Position numbers and translations under genes: made by a program. From contig JADFNQ010000025.1 of assembly GCA_022563285.1 (NCBI GenBank), positions 1 through 11,013 on the forward strand: a stretch of 11,013 nucleotides of DNA. The letters run 5' to 3'. The notes below the pieces were generated by a model that saw nothing but the letters and a program-made list of their open reading frames with translations, had not been told where the DNA came from and searched no databases. This stretch comes from Chloroflexota bacterium (GTDB lineage: Bacteria > Chloroflexota > Dehalococcoidia > SM23-28-2 > RBG-16-64-32). Of the stretch, positions 1 to 4,055 are shown piece by piece; positions within the stretch are counted from its first letter, which is position 1, and each line of letters begins with the position of its first letter.

Positions 1-1
1 C

Positions 2-250
2 TCCGGCTTCTGCTCGGTGGTGATGGAGGGGACGCTGAACGTGCTGGCCATCTACATCCTCTTGCGGAACCTCGCGCCCGGCTCCCGCTGGTCGGGCGGA
101 GTTCCGAACTCTATCTTTAGCGTCTGCGGGCCAGTTCGCCGGCGCGTTTCAGCGCCTGGCGTTGCTTCGCGTCTCGGCCGTAGGTGTACCAGAAGAGGAG
201 GGCCACCAGGAGAGCGCCACCTATCACATTGCCCAGGCTGGCCGGTATGA
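2..250 (+). CDS. 3' end of an unidentified, probably membrane, protein gene (partial, cut by window edge)
   Basis: An open frame enters from the left edge and runs to a stop at 248-250. Over roughly the first 100 bases almost every third codon position is G or C, as in the real genes here, and the peptide is hydrophobic (VVMEGTLNVLAIYILLRNL), so it looks like the last membrane helix of a longer protein. From about base 100 onward third-position G/C falls, and the tail is Arg/Gly-rich and antisense to the last 130 bases of the transporter gene on the other strand. Either the protein has a C-terminal extension that overlaps the neighbour, or a natural stop was lost; the next frame over has TAG at 118-120, exactly at the neighbour's end. 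I cannot name the family. Confidence 0.45.
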   Translation, partial: SGFCSVVMEGTLNVLAIYILLRNLAPGSRWSGGVPNSIFSVCGPVRRRVSAPGVASRLGRRCTRRGGPPGERHLSHCPGWPV

Positions 251-1046
251 GGCTCCACCATATCGCCTCGCCCCAGCCGATGCCGGAGCCGCCGCCGATG
301 AGGCCGGTGGCGAAGTAGCCCATGTTAGCCGGGGCGTGCTGTACCCCGATCGCCACAAACGCGATGATCGGGAAGAGTACGCCCAGAATCTTGCCGGTCA
401 CGGTACGGGCTGCCGTCGCTAGGAAGGCGGCCATGCCCACCAGCCAGTTGCCCAGGATTCCGGACACGACCACGATGAACCAGCCTTCGGTACCCAGGTC
501 CTGGAACTGCATCTTCTCGTCCATGAGCTCGAACAGCCGCTCCTCCTGCAGGGGGCCGAAGATATGGGCGCCGTTTACCATCGACCCGACGAACAGGGCG
601 CCCAGCACGTTGCCCGCGATTGCGATGCCCCAGAACGGCCAGCAGCGGCGGCACAGGTCGCGGGGGCGGCTCAGGAACATCTCCGGCAGGAGGACGTTGA
701 TCTCCGTGAACAGGGCGGAGCCGGAGAGGATCACCAGGATAAACCCGGCCGCGAATCCCAGCCCCAGCAGCAGCCGTGAGAAGCCCACGGACTCGACATC
801 GACGGTGAGGGCCACCGATAGGACGGCGCCGAAGGTGATGAATGAGCCGGCCGCGAACGCCAGGGCGAGCTGCCTCAGCGGGCCGGCGGCGAAGAACTCC
901 TCGGCATGCTCTAGGAACTGGCGTACAACCTCGTGCGGCAGCCGCAGGATATCGCCCCGCTCAGGCAGCTGTTCGCCGCAGCCGGGGCAGGTGTCTCCGT
1001 GTGTGCGGAAGACACCACCGCAGGTCTCGCAGATGATGATCGCCAT
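117..1046 (-). CDS. Formate/nitrite transporter (FNT) family channel with N-terminal zinc ribbon
   Basis: A 309-aa protein of the FNT family, pentameric inner-membrane channels for formate, nitrite, hydrosulfide or related small anions. FNT hallmarks are visible: SGSALFTEINVLLPEM (108-123), GNVLGALFVG (145-154), the SGILGNWLVGMAAFLATAA segment (195-213), the pore histidine in GVQHAPANM (His237) and the last helix GNVIGGALLVALLFW (272-286). Before the channel, residues 6-23 hold CETC and CPGC (Cys6, 9, 20, 23), a small zinc-ribbon or rubredoxin-like knuckle that typical FocA/NirC proteins lack. A further Cys-x2-Cys pair (132/135) lies in a loop after the LFT motif. Length is about 30 residues over the usual 270-280. 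The start is the ATG at 1046; there is no strong Shine-Dalgarno, but a perfect TATAAT lies 20 nt upstream. The substrate cannot be told from sequence. The upstream neighbour is a divergent oxidoreductase gene. Confidence 0.9.
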   Translation of the reverse strand: MAIIICETCGGVFRTHGDTCPGCGEQLPERGDILRLPHEVVRQFLEHAEEFFAAGPLRQLALAFAAGSFITFGAVLSVALTVDVESVGFSRLLLGLGFAAGFILVILSGSALFTEINVLLPEMFLSRPRDLCRRCWPFWGIAIAGNVLGALFVGSMVNGAHIFGPLQEERLFELMDEKMQFQDLGTEGWFIVVVSGILGNWLVGMAAFLATAARTVTGKILGVLFPIIAFVAIGVQHAPANMGYFATGLIGGGSGIGWGEAIWWSLIPASLGNVIGGALLVALLFWYTYGRDAKQRQALKRAGELARRR

Positions 1047-1066
1047 GGTGACTGGCCCTGCCGACG

Positions 1067-1072
1067 ATTATA
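1067..1072 (-). promoter_or_regulatory. -10 box (TATAAT) for the FNT gene
   Basis: A perfect TATAAT on the minus strand lies 20 nt before the transporter ATG. No good -35 hexamer is seen at 16-18 nt. The implied leader is only about 13 nt. Confidence 0.5.
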
Positions 1073-1180
1073 GCCGCATCAGCTTCGACGCGCCGCCTGG
1101 CTAGGCAACAGGCGTCTGCTGTATGGTCTGTGGGCGCCCGGCCTCTGTTATCATTTCTGCGGCAGCTCGCTTCCTAAGTC

Positions 1181-1186
1181 AGGAGG
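1181..1186 (+). promoter_or_regulatory. Strong Shine-Dalgarno (AGGAGG) fixing the start at 1193
   Basis: AGGAGG with 6-nt spacing to ATG decides the start of the LLM gene over an upstream frame that opens at 1123. A TATCAT at 1149-1154 is a possible -10, without a recognisable -35. Confidence 0.75.
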
Positions 1187-1192
1187 ACGTAG

Positions 1193-2035
1193 ATGAAGTT
1201 CGGCGTCACCATGTTCCCCACCGACTACGCCATTGGGCCTGCGGAGCTGGCCAGGGCAGTGGAGGAGCGCGGCTTCGAGTCGCTATTCTTCCCGGAGCAC
1301 ACTCATATCCCCACCAGCCGGCGCACCCCCTGGCCCGGAGGCGCTGAACTGCCCCGCGAGTACTCCCACACCCTGGACCCGTTCGTTGCCTGTACCGCGG
1401 CGGCCGTGGCCACGGAGCGTCTTCGCATCGGCACGGGGATCTGTCTGGTGATCGAACGGGATCCGATCACCCTGGCCAAGGAGGTGGCCAGCCTGGACTT
1501 CATCTCCGGTGGGCGGTTCCTGTTCGGCATCGGCGGTGGCTGGAACCTGGAGGAGATGGAGAACCACGGCACGGACCCGGACCGGCGCTGGAAGCTGCTG
1601 CGGGAGCGGGTGCAGGCGATGAAGGCGATCTGGACCGAGGACGAGGCGGAGTTCCACGGCCGGTTCGTCGACTTCGACCCCGTCTGGTCGTGGCCCAAGC
1701 CCGTGCAGAAGCCCCACCCGCCGATCGTTGTAGGTGGCAGCGGGCCCCATACCCTGCAGCGGGTAGTAGAGTACGGGGACGGCTGGATGCCCATCCTCGG
1801 GCGCGATCAGGCTCCCCTGTCCGAGCGGATAGCCGAGCTGAACCGGCTGGCCGCTGAGGCCGGCCGGGGCGATATCCCCGTCTCCGTCTACGGCGCGCCG
1901 ACCCGCCCGCAGGTCATCGGGCACTACGCGGAGATAGGGGTGGAGCGCTGTGTCTTCTTCCTGCCGCCCGCCCCGGCGGCGGAGGTGCTCCCCCTCCTGG
2001 ACCGGCACGCGGAGCTGGCGAAGAGCTTCGCCTAG
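1193..2035 (+). CDS. LLM-class (luciferase-like) F420-dependent oxidoreductase, Rv2161c-like
   Basis: A 280-aa protein with the luciferase-like monooxygenase TIM-barrel fold, most like the subfamily that uses coenzyme F420 (TIGR03619 type). Family features are the start MKFGVTMFPTDYAI, the early strand LFFPEHTHIP (31-40), RIGTGICLVIERDPITLAKE (78-97), DFISGGRFLFGIGGGWNLEE (102-121), PPIVVGGSGP (176-185) and YGDGWMP (194-200). The long 'SGGRFxxGIGGGWN' stretch is typical of this subfamily. The substrate is unknown; members reduce or oxidise varied organic compounds, and paralogues are often numerous in Chloroflexota and Actinobacteria. The start is well supported by AGGAGG at 1181-1186, six bases before ATG. 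It stands alone and converges on mobA, sharing a CTAG. FMN rather than F420 use cannot be excluded. Confidence 0.9.
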   Translation: MKFGVTMFPTDYAIGPAELARAVEERGFESLFFPEHTHIPTSRRTPWPGGAELPREYSHTLDPFVACTAAAVATERLRIGTGICLVIERDPITLAKEVASLDFISGGRFLFGIGGGWNLEEMENHGTDPDRRWKLLRERVQAMKAIWTEDEAEFHGRFVDFDPVWSWPKPVQKPHPPIVVGGSGPHTLQRVVEYGDGWMPILGRDQAPLSERIAELNRLAAEAGRGDIPVSVYGAPTRPQVIGHYAEIGVERCVFFLPPAPAAEVLPLLDRHAELAKSFA

Positions 2036-2664
2036 GGGGCGCTCTCCGGGCCTGTCGCCGATCGATCCGAGAGGGCGCGGGCGCGCTCCAGGTCCCGCGG
2101 TTCGTTCACGTTAAACAGGCTAAGCCCTTGTGTGTCGTACCGCCGAAGCTCCTCCTCGGGCAGCTCCCGAACGTCCAGCCGGGAGAGTAGCTCCCTCATG
2201 CTGCTGCTCCTCTTAGCCAGCAGCTCCTCGATGACCGGGAGGCAGGAGCGGGCATAGATGGCGTGGGCCGGGTGCCAGCGGCCCGCGATCCGCGGGACCA
2301 GCGCCTGGTAGCGGCGGGGTAGTCCGGCCATGTAGGACAGAAGATGGGGGTTCAGGAAGGGCATGTCGCAGGCGACCACCAGGGCGAACTCGGCGGTGGC
2401 CGCCGTCAGCCCGGCCTGGACTCCGGCCAGGGGCCCCCGCCCCGGGGCCAGGTCGGCCACGAACCGCACCGACCGCAGCGTCTTTCTTCCCTCCGCTGAC
2501 CGGCCGGAGGCCACGATCACCTCCGAGCAGACGCCGGACAGCCTCTCGATGACGGTCTCCAGCAGAAGCCTGCCCTCGAAGGTCAGGCTCGCCTTGTCCG
2601 TTCCCAGGCGGCGGCTCTTCCCGCCCGCCAGGACTATCCCCGTCAGGTCTGCGCGCTCGCTCAC
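2032..2664 (-). CDS. mobA: Molybdenum cofactor guanylyltransferase MobA
   Basis: A 210-aa protein that transfers GMP from GTP to molybdopterin cofactor, giving the guanine-dinucleotide form used by DMSO-reductase-type enzymes. The N-terminal nucleotide-binding signature is GIVLAGGKSRRLGTDKA (9-25). The GRGPLAGV loop lies at 76-82, the metal-binding Asp100 in ACDMPFL, and the C-terminal FNVNEPRDL at 184-192 matches the family's 'NxNTPxDL'. I chose GTG at 2664 rather than an upstream ATG at 2844. This gives the normal family length, puts the LAGG motif near residue 13, and leaves a TATACT -10 box six bases before the start; the extra 60 residues would be low-complexity and overlap the divergent gene. 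There is no Shine-Dalgarno, so the mRNA may be leaderless. No other molybdopterin gene is in the window. MobA-like (MocA-type) cytidylyltransferases are the main alternative. Confidence 0.88.
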   Translation of the reverse strand: MSERADLTGIVLAGGKSRRLGTDKASLTFEGRLLLETVIERLSGVCSEVIVASGRSAEGRKTLRSVRFVADLAPGRGPLAGVQAGLTAATAEFALVVACDMPFLNPHLLSYMAGLPRRYQALVPRIAGRWHPAHAIYARSCLPVIEELLAKRSSSMRELLSRLDVRELPEEELRRYDTQGLSLFNVNEPRDLERARALSDRSATGPESAP

Positions 2665-2670
2665 CGTTCC

Positions 2671-2676
2671 AGTATA
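2671..2676 (-). promoter_or_regulatory. -10 box (TATACT) for mobA, probably leaderless
   Basis: TATACT on the minus strand ends 6 nt before the GTG start of mobA, so transcription would begin at or next to the start codon. The -35 region is poor. Confidence 0.45.
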
Positions 2677-2718
2677 TGGTGGGCAAGAGGGCAGAGGCAC
2701 GCGCCGGCTGACGTGGTG

Positions 2719-2724
2719 TAGACT
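2719..2724 (+). promoter_or_regulatory. Possible -10 box (TAGACT) for the 95-aa gene
   Basis: TGTAGACT lies about 60 nt before the GTG at 2786 and resembles the TGTAGAAT before the gene at 3124. No -35 is visible, so this is a weak call. Confidence 0.25.
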
Positions 2725-2773
2725 GCGGAGGGTAAGGCATCTCGGCGATAGTGGTCGTGTCAGGCTGGGGAAC

Positions 2774-2779
2774 AGGAGG
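2774..2779 (+). promoter_or_regulatory. Shine-Dalgarno (AGGAGG) fixing the GTG start at 2786
   Basis: AGGAGG with 6-nt spacing to GTG. The TTG at 2783, one codon earlier, would have only 3-nt spacing and is less likely. Confidence 0.7.
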
Positions 2780-2785
2780 CGCTTG

Positions 2786-3073
2786 GTGGCAGAGATCGAT
2801 GTGCGAACCACGTCTGAAGACGACGGCTGGGCGTTCCAGGTCACCGTGTCCGAAGGCGGCTCCCAGACCGTCCACCAAGTTACACTGGCCAGCGAGGCCT
2901 ACGAGCGGCTTGCAGGCGGGGCCTGCGGCCCGGATGAGCTGGTGCGAAGGTCGTTCGAGTACCTCCTAGAGCGCGAACCCAAGGAATCGATCCTTCGCGA
3001 GTTCGACATCATGGTGATCGCCCGCTACTTCCCCGAGTACGAGGACGAGATCGCCCGGCGGGTTCGCCCGTAG
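2786..3073 (+). CDS. Conserved hypothetical protein, 95 aa
   Basis: A small soluble acidic protein. I chose the GTG start at 2786 because AGGAGG at 2774-2779 lies six bases upstream; the open frame itself extends back to 2363, but that part is antisense to mobA. The N-terminal half looks like beta strands (WAFQVTVSEGGSQTVHQVTL, 15-34). The second half looks helical, with ELVRRSFEYLLEREPKESIL (51-70) followed by REFDIMVIARYFPEYEDEI (71-89). The segment 'FLLEREPKESILxxFDxxxIxxYFPEYExEI' is one I recall as conserved in short uncharacterised bacterial proteins, so the gene is probably real and widespread. No catalytic motif is evident and no function can be assigned. It lies 50 bp before the release-factor-like gene on the same strand, which has its own putative -10 box, so co-transcription is possible but not required. 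Confidence 0.75.
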   Translation: MAEIDVRTTSEDDGWAFQVTVSEGGSQTVHQVTLASEAYERLAGGACGPDELVRRSFEYLLEREPKESILREFDIMVIARYFPEYEDEIARRVRP

Positions 3074-3108
3074 GGTGCCGGAAGACGGCTAATCGGGCAA
3101 CGGTAGTG

Positions 3109-3114
3109 TAGAAT
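3109..3114 (+). promoter_or_regulatory. -10 box (TAGAAT) for the GGQ gene
   Basis: TAGAAT ends 9 nt before the ATG at 3124. There is no Shine-Dalgarno between them, so the transcript would have a leader of only a few bases or none. Confidence 0.4.
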
Positions 3115-3123
3115 ATTCCCGCC

Positions 3124-3669
3124 ATGGAGCCGAGCATCCAGTACGCCCAGACCGCTGATGGGGTGAGCATCGCCCGCCGGGATGACTGGCTGCGGCTGGA
3201 CGACGCCGCGTTGCTGAAGGAGTGCCGACAAGAGCGCTACCGGGCGAGCGGCCCCGGGGGCCAGCGGCGGAACAAGGTGGAGACCGCCATCCGCCTGCAC
3301 CACCGTCCCAGCGGCCTCGTGGCACAGGCGGAGGAGTCGCGCTCGGCGGAGGAGAACCGGGCCCGCGCCCTCAGGCGCCTCCGCGAGCGCATAGCGCTGA
3401 GGCTGAGGGCGCCGTTCGATCTGGAGGCGCCGCCGTTGCCGCCCGAGTTCCTGGCGCAGCGAGGCCCCAGGGGTGGCCTGTCCGTGAACCCGCGCAACCG
3501 GGTCTATCCTATCGTCGTCGCCACCGTGCTCGACGCCCTTGAATCGGCGGAAGGTAGCTACGCGAAGGCGGCCCGGACCCTTGGCCTCACCACGAGCCAG
3601 CTACTGCGGTTCCTGCGCTCCGACCCGCATGTGTGGCGCGAGGTGGGGCAGGCCCAGCGCCGGCGATAG
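3124..3669 (+). CDS. Peptide chain release factor-like (GGQ-domain) protein with C-terminal HTH-like segment
   Basis: A 181-aa protein with the catalytic domain of class-I release factors but no stop-codon-recognition domain. The motif SGPGGQRRNKVETAIRL (42-58) carries the GGQ tripeptide (45-47), which reaches the peptidyl-transferase centre and triggers peptidyl-tRNA hydrolysis. Downstream, SGLVAQAEESRSAEENRARA (63-82) matches the 'xxSRSQxxNRxxA' helix of the family. Stand-alone GGQ proteins (ArfB/YaeJ, PrfH and the broad 'release factor-like' group) usually act in ribosome rescue. The C-terminal 55 residues differ from ArfB's basic tail: SYAKAARTLGLTTSQLLRFL (145-164) resembles a Fis-type helix-turn-helix. 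Residues 1-17 (MEPSIQYAQTADGVSIA) look foreign to this family and like the start of Chloroflexota cyclase/hydrolase proteins. The native domain probably begins around DDWLRLDDAAL. The exact role is inferred, not shown. Confidence 0.82.
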   Translation: MEPSIQYAQTADGVSIARRDDWLRLDDAALLKECRQERYRASGPGGQRRNKVETAIRLHHRPSGLVAQAEESRSAEENRARALRRLRERIALRLRAPFDLEAPPLPPEFLAQRGPRGGLSVNPRNRVYPIVVATVLDALESAEGSYAKAARTLGLTTSQLLRFLRSDPHVWREVGQAQRRR

Positions 3670-3735
3670 AGGGGACCTGCCATCCTCAGGAGATACGGTA
3701 TCCATACTTGTGCGCTATCTGGATTTAGCATATTA

Positions 3736-3762
3736 GTGAATTAATATTCACGAATCTTTTTT
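3736..3762 (+). terminator. Probable intrinsic terminator after the GGQ gene
   Basis: GTGAAT (3736-3741), loop TAAT, then ATTCAC (3746-3751) form a 6-bp stem, followed five bases later by TTTTTT (3757-3762). The stem is A/T-rich and weak, but the T-run is the only such run near a gene end in this window. Confidence 0.5.
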
Positions 3763-3786
3763 CCTTGCTATTGGCGGTTTGGACGG

Positions 3787-3817
3787 TTGACAGGCCAGAA
3801 CGATGGTAAGATATACG
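3787..3817 (+). promoter_or_regulatory. Promoter for the riboswitch-kamA-like transcript
   Basis: A perfect -35 TTGACA at 3787-3792 is followed by an A/T-rich -10 region TAAGATATAC (3807-3816). The exact -10 is unclear: GATATA (3810) has 17-nt spacing and TATACG (3812) has 19. It lies just upstream of the aptamer, as expected. Confidence 0.55.
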
Positions 3818-3829
3818 TGACAAAACAAG

Positions 3830-3960
3830 TAACGGCCGAACCCCGGCAGAGGCGCCGGGGACGGGGGATCCGATCACTGGGGTGAATCTCGCCGAAGGCG
3901 AGTAGGCAATCTCCTTCTGCCGAACCCGTCAGCTAACCCCGTAGGCACAGAGGAGAGGCT
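3830..3960 (+). ncRNA. Cyclic di-AMP riboswitch (ydaO/yuaA type)
   Basis: The leader of the kamA-like gene carries the hallmark conserved blocks of the ydaO aptamer in order: GCCGAA before a hairpin, GGGGGATCC (3863-3871), ACTGGGGTGAATC (3876-3888), GCCGAACCCGTCAGCTAACC (3919-3938), CGTAGGCA (3940-3947) and the closing GAGAGG (3953-3958). Visible stems are CCCCGGC/GCCGGGG (3841-3847 with 3854-3860), CTCGCC/GGCGAG around a GAA loop (3888-3893 with 3897-3902) and GGCA/TGCC (3905-3908 with 3918-3921). Known members bind c-di-AMP, two ligands per RNA, and generally switch genes off when ligand is high. Targets are mostly potassium transport, osmolyte handling and cell-wall hydrolases. Here a strong GC hairpin and a sequestrable ribosome site lie between the aptamer and the start codon. 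The identification rests on conserved primary sequence and is confident; ligand response here is inferred. Confidence 0.92.
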
Positions 3961-3975
3961 GGTCCGGAAAATGGG

Positions 3976-4006
3976 GGGCCCGAGGCAAAGCCTCGGGCCC
4001 TTCTGT
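3976..4006 (+). terminator. Strong GC hairpin in the riboswitch expression platform (putative terminator)
   Basis: GGGCCCGAGGC (3976-3986), AAA, GCCTCGGGCCC (3990-4000) form a perfect 11-bp stem followed by TTCTGT. The U-tract is poor, so termination efficiency is uncertain, but its place between aptamer and gene fits a ligand-controlled attenuator. Confidence 0.6.
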
Positions 4007-4030
4007 ACTAACCGACGAACTTGCAGGGGC

Positions 4031-4049
4031 GCCTCTCCGGGAAAGGAGG
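4031..4049 (+). promoter_or_regulatory. Shine-Dalgarno of the kamA-like gene with overlapping anti-SD
   Basis: AAAGGAGG at 4042-4049 lies six bases before the ATG at 4056. GCCTCTCC at 4031-4038 can pair with it locally (GCCTC with GAGGC). GCCTCTCC is also the exact complement of GGAGAGGC at 3952-3959, the end of the riboswitch, so two exclusive structures are possible. Confidence 0.6.
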
Positions 4050-4055
4050 CCCGCC

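Larger units (their letters stand above)
3670..3829 (+). other. Non-coding AT-rich spacer between the GGQ gene and the riboswitch
   Basis: No coding frame is supported here. The part from about 3700 to 3765 is strikingly A/T-rich against the GC-rich surroundings. It holds a hairpin followed by six T (see terminator) and, further on, a TTGACA promoter for the riboswitch transcript. Confidence 0.6.

Noticed and set aside
322..1104. 260-codon open frame antisense to the FNT gene
   Set aside because: Ser/Arg/Pro-rich translation with no family; the FNT channel motifs on the minus strand are unambiguous.
2363..2785. Upstream extension of the 95-aa gene
   Set aside because: The frame is antisense to mobA with a Ser/Arg-rich translation; the AGGAGG at 2774 places the start at 2786.
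2665..2844. Longer mobA start (ATG at 2844)
   Set aside because: It adds 60 residues not seen in MobA, includes the likely promoter and overlaps the divergent SD-led gene at 2786.
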